Assembly (NCBI RefSeq): GCF_000699445.3
Contig: NC_067200.1
Coordinates: forward strand, 12,113,256 to 12,177,255
Direction: 5' to 3'
DNA from: Schistosoma haematobium
Lineage: Eukaryota > Platyhelminthes > Trematoda > Strigeidida > Schistosomatidae
Length of the DNA: 64,000 nt
Part shown: piece after piece, positions 37,041 to 49,299 of the stretch
Layout: each line of letters begins with the position of its first letter
Position numbering within the stretch: position 1 is the first letter of the stretch
Program-made: the position numbers and the translations under genes
Notes under the pieces: model-generated
The model's database searches: none
What the model was told of the DNA's origin: nothing
Seen by the model: only the letters and a program-made list of their open reading frames with translations

Positions 37041-38033
37041 TACAACTATTTGACGCCCAGTGATCAGTCTTTAGACGTAGGGGTACATTCAACATGTCAA
37101 AATACTTGACTCAAATTCCCGGTCGTTTCACCAAACACACAAGTTTATACCCAAAGACCCGATTTCTTCAACCCTGAAGATGACACAGGTATTCAGTGTT
37201 TGACAACGCTTCTACCAGTAACACTTTCTAATATGATTCGTTCCCACCCACAGAAATCAAAAGACAGAGTCGAGGAGATCGGAAGAGTGTATTTGGCGAT
37301 AACCAATAAATCGGAATTCTCTGATCTAATCTGGCTAGCAATCTCAGTAGCAGTTGAGCACAGCGTTACCAAACGTGATCTGGTACGGATGCATGACCGA
37401 GCGTCTTCAACTAGTTGGGTCCAATAAAACATGTTTTCAGCATCCAATGTCGAAAGCTTACAGAGTTATTTATTTTGGGGATTTATTTACCGCTACAACC
37501 CCTTCACTGAACAAGCGACAAACACACTCATCAGCAATTTTTCGTATTATGTGGTTACAGATGCTTACTTTATTCCAGTGATCAACTGCACGGATATTCA
37601 AACGGAAAACAGTAGATGGCTCCCATCTCCTTCAGAAAATTCCGAAAGCGTTGTCGTCTTACAACATGTGTGTTTCAAAGTTTTTTTTATTGTTATGATT
37701 TAGGCGTTACTTTCCAAAAACTTTTTTCTGGAGTCTTTCATTTGAGCCTTGTAAGGTGTGGCAATTTCAGCTTAAGTTCTTTCTTGGTTATTGACCACTT
37801 GTGACTGTGCATGAAGTTACCTTAATTAAAAAAATGCTTGTACGTGACAACTAATCTTACTATTCGAATATAAAGTGAATCCACCACGACACTTGCTACT
37901 GGGATGCTAGCCGTGTCACACATAGTGTCTTCAAGGAAGTAGACAAGATGCTGAACAGCCATATATATTGGACTTCACGCGACCTTGAAACTGTTCAGAC
38001 TTCGGAGACAAGGCGGGTCAGCGTAACCTTGAG
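37041..38033. other. Upstream region of CHMP4
   Basis: About 1 kb before the CHMP4 start codon. Overlapping short frames at 37190-37700 match nothing known to me. A TATATATTGG occurs at about 37963 and an upstream ATG at about 37949; no promoter can be assigned with confidence. A pyrimidine-AG at about 38000 (CTGTTCAG) could be a trans-splice acceptor, since flatworms trans-splice many mRNAs, but this is speculation. Confidence 0.35.
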
Positions 38034-41000
38034 ATGAGTTCCTTATCGAAATTTTTCAAGTCTAAGAAGAATGATAAACCAGAGACTCAAACGGCAATTC
38101 ATAAGCTTAGAGAAACACATGAAATGCTTACAAAGAAGTCAGCCTTTCTGGAAGGAAAGGTTGATGAGCAGATAGCTTTGGCCAAAAAATACGGTCTTAA
38201 AAACAAAAGAAGTAAGATTTATTAGTCTGAATTATTTAATTTATTAGTGGCACTTCAGGCTTTGGCTCGCAAGCGTAACTACGAGAAGCAATTAGCTCAG
38301 ATTGATGGAACTCTCAATACAATTGATAGTCATATCGAAGCTCTCGAAAATGCTGGAACAAATGTCGAGGTTCTTAATGCCATGCGATATGGGTCAAATG
38401 CCTTAAAAAATGTCCACAAAAACATGTAACTGTTAGTGTGTTATGATATTTATGCTTTTAGGACTGCTGATGATGTACAGAATATTATGGATGATATACA
38501 AGAACAACGAGATACGTGCCAGGAAATCTCTAATGTAATATCCACCCCTATGGGTCTAAATGCAGACTACGATGAAGATGACCTTCTTCGTGAACTTGAA
38601 GAGCTTGAGGTAACTCACGGCTGTGTGGCTTGTTAATTTAAAGGCTTAAATCTTGTTTATAATTTTGTTTAATTTTTAAGTTCATTTGTTTTGTATGCCC
38701 TGTTTGGTAGATTGGCCTTCTAAATAAACAACCACATACGTTTTACTTAAGTCGAGGACAGGTGTACTTATGTGTTAACATTCGTACGGTTTTTCAAAGT
38801 CTTATTAGTAACATTGGGTTAGTGTTAGGGTTGGAAACCGCTTATAAAGGAAGGTCAGTGTATCTCACTTAATGGTTGGTGGACAATTAAAGTGGTCTTC
38901 ATACATACAATAGAAGTGTTGAAAACGTGGTTTTCAAAGTGGTGCTACAACTATCCAAAATATTTCAGTAATTCATTTTGATTATATTTTGGAGTTTTGT
39001 GGATTAAATCCAATCTCCATCCATTTACCTAACTGTGGATAGTTGACCATTATGAAGTATCAAGTATTTCACTACTGATTTCATCATTTGGTTCTCACTG
39101 TTAATACCTTTGTGCTACATTCCATTCTCATTCCCAAGTATATCACACTTTCTTGTTGAAAAACTACATTTAGACTCCGTTCACCAGATTACTATTATGG
39201 AGCTGTTATTACACGGGCTAAAGTTTTGTTAAGTATTAGTGGCCATCAAGGACATTGCATGTTTGCAGAAATAAATATTACACCAGGTTTACTCATGCAT
39301 CTATTCATTGTTCAAATATAACTATTTGTAAAGGTTCACATTGTTTTTGCAGCTACTCCATCATAACGATAGGCGTAGTGAAGTGCAGCAATGTAGTTAT
39401 AGGTTAAAATGTCTGAAACTACCAAGAAATAATGAATTTTATCCAGTCAAGTGATGGTCAAACATGTTGCTTTAAAAGGCAATATGGTTTGATAATACAC
39501 CAGTACTTAGCTTTTTTTATTGTTGTGGATGCATTCAGCGACACCAGTTTGGCGTCGACTTCTCGAACTAAAATATCCGACGTTTAACTGTGTTTTAATC
39601 TGACCAGCAGTCTGTACTAGCCACTCGATTTCCGTTCATTTTAACTTGGTCTAATTGAATCAGCTCCTAACACAATAATGGTATACATTACCTTGTAAAA
39701 TTTTGCAATGTTTGAAATTTGCACTTATATAATGGTGATTTTCCGCAGACATCTGTAATGAGTCACTGTTATTACCTCGTTAAGATCCATTTCCTACTCT
39801 CCAACGCCTTTATTTCAGGAAGTGACATACATTGTGGTCGCCGGCTTTACAAGTACTATTTATGTTCGAAGCGAAATTGATAGTTTGTAGTGACGAATGT
39901 TTCTCTCAAGCATGAGCCTCATTTCATTTAACCCTGCATTTTTCATAACCCTGAAATAAAAAACGTCAACCTATATATCTTGGTTCAAAATCGTGATTTC
40001 TTCCTCCTGGCTATGTATTTGCAAAAGTCAGTCAGCCAGAAACAACGTAGAACTTCGTACGTACGTACATCAGTTCGAGTTGCTAAACCACATTAGCACA
40101 GAGATGCAGTTGTCGATTCAAATCCCATAGTGGTAGAGGTAGTAAGAGTATGAGCAGTAATCGGAAGCATTAGGGTTTAAAGATGTTATTCAAAGAGTAT
40201 AATCCAGTGAAATAAATTTGGAAAGCGAAACAAAAGGACACGAATAGATCACTGTTCTCAGACTCTAGTGGAGTAAGACTACATTGAAATGTAGCTGATT
40301 CCCTTAAATAGTACAATCTGATTCAGTATACCGTGGACCTGATAGATGAACACATGGCAACACTGTGTTGTCAGAAGCCAAATCTCTTTATTCGAGAAAT
40401 GTAGGGCTGACTCAGGATACTTTTTCTACAAGGTTCAATCATCGGCATTGAGTATGTAGGTCATAAAGAAAAAAAGCAGGATTGGATGGAGTAAGTGAAA
40501 ATATGGGAATAAAAAGAAGTCTAACTGTAGAACATTAACGTTTACATCATTAAATTACCGACCATGGTTTTGCAGGAGTAATTTTACAATACGCATTTAT
40601 TGTTCATAAGATGTTATATTGTATCCCAAAAGATAAAGGAGGTTGCACAGAAGAAACGGTTCGAGAAAAAATATAGATTCGTGGAATAAGTTAATTGAAA
40701 AACTTAGGATCTTAAAGGGTAAAAGGAATAAATGCATCTTATCTACCACTACGAACGGTTCTGAGTTTTGTTACCCAGTCTTTAATTATTGGTTACAAGA
40801 ACCACATGGACCCCAATTAAGCAACCAGGACCTACCTACACGGTCTACACCAACATTCATAGATTAATGCCATGTTTTTGTGTTGACTTGCTCGTATCTC
40901 TTGCTCAACCTACTATTCCATCTGTAACTAAATACTTTTAAACTACGAATCTTTTTTTATGAATGTGGTTTTACAGCAAACATAGCTTAGTAAATTAAAG

Positions 41001-43874
41001 CACTCAACTTTCAACTATTGTGAATTCAAACCTTTCTCCATCTGCCTCAATTTATAAAGTTGGGTAAGTATCATTGGCCTTCACACAAACTGCACAGTTG
41101 AAACCTTATGTCAAACCATGTAATCTATAGTCCTATTTCTATCGCTTTTGTTACAATTCATTACTTTATTAAATTACATCATAGTCAGTATTAAAAAAAT
41201 TTGTTTTGTTTACTTAAAGGCTGATGGTGTTGAACAAAAATTGCTGGATATTAATCGGATACCTCAATTGCCTAATGTCCCAGATTCTGATTTGTCAATA
41301 CCTGTAGCATCCAAAAGTGCATCAAGTAAGCTATCAGAAAGAGTTTTTACACTTTTTTTATTAACGTGCTATACACTTAAATACTTTGAAGATTTTGACA
41401 AATCAGTACTTAAGTTAACGTTTAAAAGATTATCTTTTAGAGAGATGAATAGAATAAAGCTGAAATATGAAGATCAAGCAGTCAGAAATACGATCTGTCC
41501 AGTTAACCTGAAAACAGCTAATGAATGAATAATTTATAATGTTAGGATTTTGGTCTTAGGATCTGGACGCAACTTCAGTCAGCTTTATGCAACGTAGAAC
41601 TTGATGCGATTGTTCACTGGTTCAAGTTGACACACTGTTAGCATGCTGAGAGAATTTATCGAAGCATTCCCAGAATAACAAAGGTAGTAACAGTGCCAGT
41701 GATAGTAGAAAAGATTACATATAAAGAAAATAAAAAGGGTGTAGAGAGATTTCCGGATCCATGATCTGAGAGTGGATAACGAGTGAATGCAGTTGTGCTA
41801 TTGCGAATAACTAAGCTATGTTACTCAAAGTCCCTGAGCATTGGTTTCAATAGCTGCGGGGACTGCAACTTGGTAGTGTGCGTCTACCTACATGGATCAG
41901 TTCGATTGTCAATAACTTCATGGACTGATTGCACGTCTTGGCTTGGTCACCCTTATTCGTCCTGATTGGATCGCCTCTATAAATTAACTTTACCGGTAAT
42001 AGTTCATTTAAAGATGAATAATTTCATTGGATTCCGTAAATTCATCGAGAAAGCTAGTCTTCAACTCGATGATCTCAGAATAAAATCAAATGATTGTTTT
42101 GCGATTCCTAATTCATGATAAATACTTTAATATCAGTGCTGAACTAGTAAAAAATAACATTAAATTATTTGAATTACTAGGTTTACTGGTAACCGAATAC
42201 AAAAGATTCAAGCACCAAAAAAATGTTCAAAATACAACTCTCCTGTCTCTTTAGTAGTTTAAAATAAAGCACACTTGTCGGAGATGAGGCGTTCATTATC
42301 ACTATACATTACATCTTTAAGAAGAGTGAATTCGTGAACCCTACTTATATTGATTAATATGCTTAAATATACATAACTAGGGAATGTTTCATTTATGGAA
42401 GAGTGCACAAAGTAGATTTCTCTTCGAAGATTACGTGAATAATATCTTTGATATTGAAGCTAAATTAGCGTTATTGTGAATGTTAAAGGTTCTTTCACCT
42501 AAGTGAATCCATTATCCAGACTGACGGTTAAAGTAACTTAATCAATTGAACAGCTTCATATTGAAATGACCAATCAGTTGCAAACTTCATTCACGTTACC
42601 GTAGTGTACAGTACTATAGCAGTAAGACTTCCCAAAAACAATCTTATTTTAGTATGTGTAGCACTATCAAAAGAAAAGGCCATTTTCAAGACCCTGTCTC
42701 CCGGGAACTATGTAGAAAACTTACTATATTCTTCATAACTTTAGTGATTCATCGGCGGAATTTTATCGTAGACATATTGTCTAATATACCTTTCCTTAAC
42801 AATAGATGCGGATCTTAACAACAGGGGTAAAAGGCAAATAAAAATGAAAGTATCTACTTCATTTTGAATGGTCCTAAGCCATATCACCCAGCGTTTCCAA
42901 CCTCTGATCTCACTTATCACGCCGACCCCAATTAGGTAGACATGACTTCGACCCACAGTCAGTCACTTCTCGAAATGATATGACGTCTTGGTTTGGCCGA
43001 TCACTGCTTTCTACTAACTTCTATATTATTTAATTTCGCTCGTTGTAGTAGACGGTGGTCAGGTATATGTAACACATTCTAACCATCCCAGTCGATGAGA
43101 GTTCACTGTAACTTCATCATCCGACATACCATCTTTATTCTTGTAACTGTGATTGCAGATTAGAGCGCAGCGAATTATCGATCGGACCGAAGACGCGTAA
43201 ACACGTAAGAACGGCCTAGAGTCCTGATTGGTCCTGCTCCCCTGTCTAGCCCAGCCAGTTTAGTCGAAAACGCAAGTCTCATCCTCTAAGATATGAATCA
43301 TCATATTTCAAGCATACTGAGTTTTTATACCAATCAAACCAACCACAACGTACCAATAAAATATAAAACAACATTTGTACAAGAATTAGCCAGATGTGGC
43401 TGTGAATGAGGGAGGTAACGATTAACAGACAGGGAATAATTCATGAGTGGTAAATCGTATAATAATCGTTCATAGGTCAAAATAAAGCTCATAATAAGAG
43501 GGAGATGAATATGAACAGTTTAGTTACATAACAATTATACGATAGAAATATACTCAGAATATTGGTCCGTAAATGGATCCCAAAAATTACCATTTATTAT
43601 TCTATCGGGATACAACAACTCTTTACCCTATAGCTTACGTCAGTATTACTCGATTGTTTCCCAACACATAAGCAATGCTTCAAAGATGTCTATGATCAAA
43701 AACCTACGATTTATACGTATCTTCTGCTTCCATAGACCCTATTTCACAGCCATACAGTTAGCACAGACTATATAAAATCGATATATCCATGAGGATTTCC
43801 TTTTCTCCTTTTATTTAGGTAAGAAAGCAATTGAAGATGACGATATTGGAGCACTTGCTGAATGGGCTAATTAA
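38034..43874 (+). CDS. CHMP4: Charged multivesicular body protein 4 (CHMP4/Snf7), five exons
   Basis: Coding exons are 38034-38211, 38248-38425, 38462-38609, 41220-41325 and 43819-43874; all introns are GT-AG and the total is 666 bases, 221 residues plus stop, close to human CHMP4B. The protein starts with a basic amphipathic segment (SSLSKFFKSKK), expected to touch membrane, then the Snf7 core: RETHEMLTKKSAFLEGK, KYGLKNKR, ALQALARKRNYEKQLAQID, and an acidic region DEDDLLRELEELE. The C-terminus IGALAEWAN matches the CHMP4 helix that binds ALIX-type Bro1 domains. CHMP4 is the main filament-forming ESCRT-III subunit for multivesicular bodies, cytokinetic abscission and membrane repair. The gene appears intact. 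Exon 1 and 2 boundaries split codons; exon 3 ends on a full codon. Confidence 0.93.
38212..38247 (+). other. CHMP4 intron 1, 36 bp
   Basis: Starts GTAAG and ends TTATTAG. Removal joins KNKR to a methionine-ALQAL frame through a split codon. Very short 5' introns are characteristic of schistosome genes. Confidence 0.9.
38426..38461 (+). other. CHMP4 intron 2, 36 bp
   Basis: Starts GTAAC and ends CTTTTAG, the same length as intron 1. Splicing joins KNM to TADDVQ; reading through would stop at once (TAA). Confidence 0.9.
38610..41219 (+). other. CHMP4 intron 3, 2.6 kb
   Basis: Donor GAG/GTAACT; acceptor TTACTTAAAG before GCTGATGGTG. No further gene is recognised within it, and no clear repeat copy. 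Confidence 0.85.
41326..43818 (+). other. CHMP4 intron 4, 2.5 kb
   Basis: Donor TCAA/GTAAGC; acceptor CCTTTTATTTAG before GTAAGAAAGC. It carries a dispersed repeat copy at 43160-43610. No embedded gene is recognised. Confidence 0.85.
43160..43610 (+). repeat. Dispersed repeat family B, copy in CHMP4 intron 4
   Basis: Aligns by eye with 49300-50235 once the 491-bp insertion there is removed. Shared blocks include GTCCTGCT-CCTG-CTAGCCC, ATTTCAAGCATAC, ACATTTGTACAAGA, ATGTGGCTGTGAATG, GGTAAATCGTATAATAAT and AACAATTATACGAT. The total length is about 450 bp. It has no evident coding capacity; I cannot name the family. Confidence 0.75.
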
Positions 43875-44498
43875 TAATTACATTAATAACACCTCATAAT
43901 CTTTTTCTAAATCATTATTATCAAGTGTGTTCGTTTATCATCTACAGTTTGAATTGTTCTCTGTTCCCATTATTATGACCTGCCTCGTGTTTTGTTTATT
44001 CTATAATGTTCAATAAGACCAGTTTTTTTAAAAAGCAATGATGATAATAATGATTCCCTGCTTCTTTTTTTTTAAAATAGACACCTTCACATTTGTACTA
44101 ATCTTTGTGTATAATCAATCTCTGCTTCATTTTTCACTTAAAAAAAAAAGAAATGAAAACAGTCTAATCTCCTTTTTCTTCTCTACTCAATTACATTTTC
44201 TATGTGTAAATTCGTTTCACTTGAAAAAGATGCACTGTATTGTACTTGTACTACTACTACCACCACCGCTGCATTGTATTGAATGGTTTATGTGTTATAC
44301 TTATTGTAACATTCAAGGTGTTCTACTACTACTACTACTACTCAAAGTATTCAAGATGAAATACATTGAAAGTGTTTAATTCTACTAACTTATTGATTCT
44401 AGTTCTTGGAAGAAGAAGAAGAAACAGTTAGATAAATAGATATTTACTAATATATATTTTTTTCTTATACTACTCGATGCATGATGTTTAGCATCAAT

Positions 44499-44504
44499 AA
44501 TAAA
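44499..44504 (+). terminator. Candidate CHMP4 poly(A) signal
   Basis: An AATAAA about 625 bases after the stop codon. It is the clearest match I noticed downstream, but the region is so AT-rich that chance occurrence is likely. Confidence 0.3.
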
Positions 44505-44798
44505 TAACATAGTCTGTTGTTACATATATTTTTTTAAACTGGTGAGATGATTTCAACCCCACAACGTTCTCGTTACTTTTCTTACATACATTTATAAATT
44601 TTTATCAATAATAGCCTATTTATATACAATATATGTGTGTATACCTGTTGCTAATATACACAAATGATTTGTTATAGCTTAATGCTAGAATTTTCTTCTC
44701 TTCTGTTGGCTTTTTCTATCAATCTACCTTTTTTTCTCTCTTATTGTGATTAAAATTAAAGATAAACGTTTTAGTTACTACCATTTAAATATTTATAT

Positions 44799-44840
44799 TG
44801 TGTGTGTGTGTATGTATGTATGCATGCATGTATGGGTGTA
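44799..44840 (+). repeat. (TG)n / TATG-TGCA microsatellite
   Basis: A TG run passes into TATG and CATG tetranucleotides; alternating purine-pyrimidine DNA of this kind can adopt Z-form. Confidence 0.85.
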
Positions 44841-46964
44841 TATGTAATGTGTAAAAAAGGTTGGATTATTGAATAGAACAGTAAAGAGAACATTAGTTAG
44901 ATAAAGGATCCTACAAATGATTAATTAATTTTGGTCTGGATTATGATTGTGTCAATATTCTAATGATAATCTAATTGTAATTTGATTCCATGTATGAACA
45001 ATAACAACAAAAGCAATACTCTTGGAATTAATTTCTTATTTAAAACAACCTAAATACAATTAATTTTCTATATATTTTTTTTCAAAAGAAAATTGTCACA
45101 TTCTACATTCGTCTGATTAGATACAGAAGATTGAATTAGAAAACTATGGTAAAACGGAATATAAATATACACTACCCGTTGATATTTATATATTTTTCTA
45201 TACTTTAAATATATTGGCTAAACCTTGACAAATTCCAGGAACAGCTTCAATCAATGATTTGTCTTCATTTTCACACTTCTTATATTAGCATTGAGCTAGC
45301 TTGTTTGCATAGATACTTAATATGTTTGGATACACCCTATGAGTAGTATTGGTTATATGTACGATAAATGAAATAAACATATTGTGAATTTAATTAACTA
45401 GAATGTCACTGACTGATATATTTTGAATGTGACCTAGGTGTAGTTTTATTGTATGAACTGATTACTGAAGAGTCCAATGATTTGATTGATTGACTCTATG
45501 ATCATAGGATTAGTTAACCAAGCTTAAATACATTGACTGAGACACTAACTAAATTGGATAGATTTCTAAGTGTAATTCACCTTACTTCCTTGTTTTGTTT
45601 TCTTCCTGTGATTCTAGGACTTTTCGTCTCTCCGATTACTAATATGTAACGGCTATTTTTTGTATTCGTATAATTTCTTTAAGTGTTATGTACTTCAGTC
45701 GTCAAAGTATGTTACTGATAATATACTATTTCAATATGCGTGCTCAAACCAAGTGAACAGAGAACTTCATTGGTTAACCAAATAAATAATGTATGTACAA
45801 TTCATTAATACAGACACATATCCCTCAATACATTTGGTCAGATTTCCAATCAATGGTGTACATCTGCCTCGGGAAGTGAAGTCGAATGTTGACCAATCGC
45901 ATGCAATAATTAGTATATCGCTTATCTAATTTACCTAGCGTTGTGTATTTTCAATAACTGTAGTAATCACTAACTATAGATCTAAGTGATTAGATCACGA
46001 GTTACAGTTACACTATTATGTTTTACAAATCTTGTTGCCTCTCAACAGTTCGATGACTCTAAGTGCTTTTGTATCTTAAGCAAAGACAATGATATGATCC
46101 AACATCACAGTACATATAATATTCTGATGATCTTAGACTAACCAATGACAGGACGGATCAACTATAGACGATATTTAGTGTTGTGATTAGGGTGCAAATG
46201 TCAAACAAGGAACTTGCCGCTCAGTAATATCGAGTAATGTACATTCATAAGATAGTATTGTTCTAGTATAAAGAGAGAATTCCTAATGTACAATAAACCT
46301 TTCCGTAGTTTGACATGCTTTACTGAAGGAAAAATGAATTTATGAACATTGATTTAAGCATACCTGCTTTCTAGTAGATTCTAGTGACATTTACTCTATA
46401 TTTGAATCAAATATGTTGCGCAAATGTTCTTGATGCAACTGTATCTTTCACTCAGCAGGATGGCTTAAAATAGTATGGTTTCCATTGTCTTCCTAGATAA
46501 CATCGACGCCAGCACAAACCAAGGAAAGTATCCGAATAGGATGTTTTCATAGATGATTACCTACTGGGTTGTGTCAACATTCAGTGTGGTTGATCATCAC
46601 TTAGGATCTGTCATGGCTTCAACTCATATTATTACGTAACCTTACCATGATCATTCTCTAAAGATACGAATCTTCCTGTGGTTTTTTCTAAAACAGGTGT
46701 CCTAAGTCTAAATTTATTTAAATCTTTCTTCAGAGTTTACTTGAAACCCCTTTTGTAAAGAAACTGGCATCATATTCTTTTACCTTAAGAATGATATCTC
46801 TCTTGGAAAACGTGCAAAAAGCAGCAACCAAAAACCTACTCAGACTAAAAAGTAAACCTTGCTCGTTTCTTGTAGATACCTAAGATTTGCAACTTGTGCA
46901 GTGCAGAAACAGAAGGAACGAGTCTTTCAAAATAAGACTTGATATCTACGTTACTTCCGTAGAC

Positions 46965-47522
46965 CCCGACCGTTGTTGCTACCTTGACGTGGTGGTCGGG
47001 CTTGCCTATCGTGATGAAGCAACCGAGCTATACTGGCTGGAACAACCGTTCCTCAAGGTCCTACCATGTCAGACAGGTCGGTTGAAGAGCGGTAAGACTA
47101 AAAGCAACAAACCCAAGGTCCGAAGGCGAAGTCGTACTGCTGACTGTACAGAGGTGCGACAGCAGTAAGGTGTTTCCTTCAGACAACCAGCATGACAGCG
47201 ATGCTGCCTTCCTATAAGGAGGGGTGGGGTTAGAAAAGGTCGACCCTAAAAATGCACACCTCACCTTACCTCACGGATTTCCGTCTCCGGCGGTAAGGCC
47301 CTTTGAAGAACGGAGCTAACACTTCAAAAACCTCCCACGAAAAGGCCGTGCGCGACCGGCCTCAAGCAGTTGTCCCTTGGGCACTGCGGTCACGCTCTCA
47401 GGTCACTGAGACCACTTCTAATCCAATTTCCTTTTCAGGTACCTCCAGAAGAACCCTTCCACGGTGTGGGCAACCGGGAAGTGATAACCGCCCTCATACC
47501 TCTAACAGCACGCAAGACTGAC
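46965..47522 (+). mobile_element. 558-bp GC-richer insertion with 13-bp target duplication
   Basis: TACTTCCGTAGAC stands at 46952-46964 and again at 47523-47535. The enclosed element starts CCCGACCGTTGTTGC and ends GCACGCAAGACTGAC, and is clearly richer in G and C than its surroundings. A related, more decayed and shorter copy is at 54882-55075. The size and target duplication suggest a SINE or a short non-autonomous retroelement. A frame at 46887-47168 spans its left edge and is not a gene. Confidence 0.75.
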
Positions 47523-47819
47523 TACTTCCGTAGACATTAACGAATGTTACTCTGTCACCGTTTAATTACCTATCTGATTGCCAGTTAATGTATTCTCTTT
47601 TCAGATTCAGAAGGAACATAAAAAGTTGTTTTTTTACCTCTTTTTAACCAAGATCTTTTTAATAGTACTCAGATCACAACAAGCAAACAGCTCGCTACTT
47701 TTAAAGTATCTTATCCCACTGATTTAAGTCTGTCTTAAATTTTTCCGAGTTAATTGGTTTAAAACAGAGTAATAATTGAATTTTTTTAATTAGGGTCGTG
47801 AATCGATTAATGTTATATC

Positions 47820-47965
47820 ATTATTGAAAATCTGAAAGCACTGAACGGCCATTTCATCCTAATATGAGACTCTTCAGTAATGCGCATTCACGATTCCGCC
47901 CATGAGATTCAAACTCAAAACTTTCAGTCTCGTATGCGAACGCCTAACCTCTAGTAATTGATTTC
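47820..47965 (-). repeat. tRNA-like SINE, old copy
   Basis: On the - strand it carries a degenerate version of the tRNA-like head seen next door (GGTTAGGCGTTCGC, then GAGTTTGAATCTCATGGG) and the same TAATATGAGACTCTTCAG block. It is diverged from the neighbour, so it is older. Confidence 0.6.
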
Positions 47966-47999
47966 ACCAATTAATTTTCTATATTATTTTTGAAATCAT

Positions 48000-48300
48000 G
48001 AGTCAATTGAAGCTAGATCAACCTGGAAGCACTGGACAGCCTAGTATGGGACTCAGCAGTTCGCATCCACAATCCCGCCCCCGCGAGATTCGAATCCAGA
48101 ACCTATCAGTCTTGCGGGTGAGCGCTTAACCATTAGACCACTGAGCCGGCATCCAACGGTGTTAATGTCTAACTTCAACCAATTCACGAAATTGCTGAAG
48201 AGTTCCATACTAGGATTAAACGACCGTTCAGTGCTTCCAGGTGTTCCATGGTGGTCTAACTTCAATTGACTCATAATTTCAACTATTGAAATTATTAAAA
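48000..48300 (-). repeat. tRNA-derived SINE
   Basis: On the - strand, 48150 to about 48073 reads as a tRNA-like head: GGCTCAGTGGTCTAATGG resembles the pol III A box and GGATTCGAATCTCG the B box with the T-loop sequence. Flanking sequence on both sides includes repeated blocks (GAAGCACTGAACGG or GAAGCACTGGACAG; AATTGACTCAT), suggesting that one copy was inserted in or next to another. SINEs of this sort are transcribed by RNA polymerase III and mobilised by LINE enzymes. Confidence 0.7.
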
Positions 48301-48639
48301 TCTTCACAAAACCCCTTGTGATATATTATTATTTTTATCTGAATAGAAAAACATAATAATGATTAATTTTTCTAAACCTGTTACTAACCATTATATAGTT
48401 TTCTGTTTTTAGCAGACTTTACTAAAAATGCTGAATCATAGTCACGTATGAATGTTAGTTACAATTCAAACAAAATTAAAATTGTCACCAATCATTTCTA
48501 ATTTAATGTAACTATTAGTCAAATGAAAATATTCACATTTCAAGGTTATGTCTAAATAGATCTATAGTACTTTATTTATAAGATGACTATTTTACAAATA
48601 TTTATGGAGAATTAAATATATAACTCAGTTAACATTAGT

Positions 48640-48850
48640 CCCAGAGTGAACATCAACTCTGAGATGCAGGTACATCCAGCTGACAAGTCCCAAACAGAAC
48701 GAAACGCGCGTTCTGGATTCCACTGCTAGCCACTATCCATCTTTGCTTATAATGCTTGTACATTAAGGCAATATCGAGGCATACGCACAGTATACACATA
48801 TACCAATAAGAGACTGATCAATTTCAGTCCTAAAACATCAATGGGAAGAT
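48640..48850 (+). repeat. Sm-alpha-type hammerhead repeat, decayed core
   Basis: Contains CATCCAGCTGACAAGTCC, a loop, GAACGAAACGCGCG and TTCTGGATTCCACTG, the schistosome Sm-alpha hammerhead layout. The core CTGANGA reads CTGACAA, the stem II strand has a mismatch, and the cleavage-site GTC reads GTT, so self-cleavage is probably lost. The sequence after the ribozyme (CCATCTTTGCTTATAATGCTTG) parallels the copy at 52695-52905. Confidence 0.75.
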
Positions 48851-48945
48851 TCAAGCAAAACAATACCAAGTGGATTAACATTAGTTAGTTAGAAAGAAAA
48901 CAACAGTTCAATCTATTGATGTGTATATTCATTGATTAATCAATG

Positions 48946-49268
48946 TGTTGGAGACGTTAGATCCCCAGAATTCACTTGGAAATATCCTAATTTTGTAATT
49001 TTATTTTGAAAATTTGAAGTGTTTGTTTTCGCGCCAAAAGCGCTCTTTTCACCTTCATGTCATATTTCCCACTTGAGAGAATCTTAAACGTAATTGGTCC
49101 GCTGTGTCTTTTAGTATGCTACTTTGTAAGAACTCCCAAGGACGGTTTTGTGCTATAAATATTCGTTTTGATTTGTGCCTGTTGTGATTGCTCGTGCTTC
49201 TAGTTGCTGGCGGACTTCCCTGTTCGGAAAAAAAACAATTGCTATAACTTGTGGCCTGTGTGCCCTGT
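48946..49268 (+). mobile_element. Probable solo LTR, 323 bp
   Basis: It starts TGTTGGAGACG and is flanked by CAATG at 48941-48945 and 49269-49273, a 5-bp duplication as expected of Ty3/gypsy integration. A TATAAATATT occurs near 49153 in the position of an LTR promoter. No retroviral-type internal sequence is next to it. The right end lacks a canonical CA, so the boundary may be off by a few bases. Confidence 0.55.
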
Positions 49269-49299
49269 CAATGTATACGTAATGATACCGCCAATTGGA

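Larger units (their letters stand above)
43875..46951. other. CHMP4 3' untranslated region and downstream intergenic DNA
   Basis: The first several hundred bases are low-complexity (T-runs, A-runs, CTA repeats at 44323-44341) and probably include the CHMP4 3' UTR. Beyond about 45 kb I see no gene. Confidence 0.5.

Noticed and set aside
44038..44379. 113-codon frame after CHMP4 as a gene
   Set aside because: It lies in the low-complexity 3' region, made of phenylalanine and leucine runs from T-rich and CTA repeats.
48073..48150. Functional tRNA gene
   Set aside because: Box A- and B-like sequences are present, but the acceptor and anticodon stems do not form well and the unit is part of a dispersed SINE.
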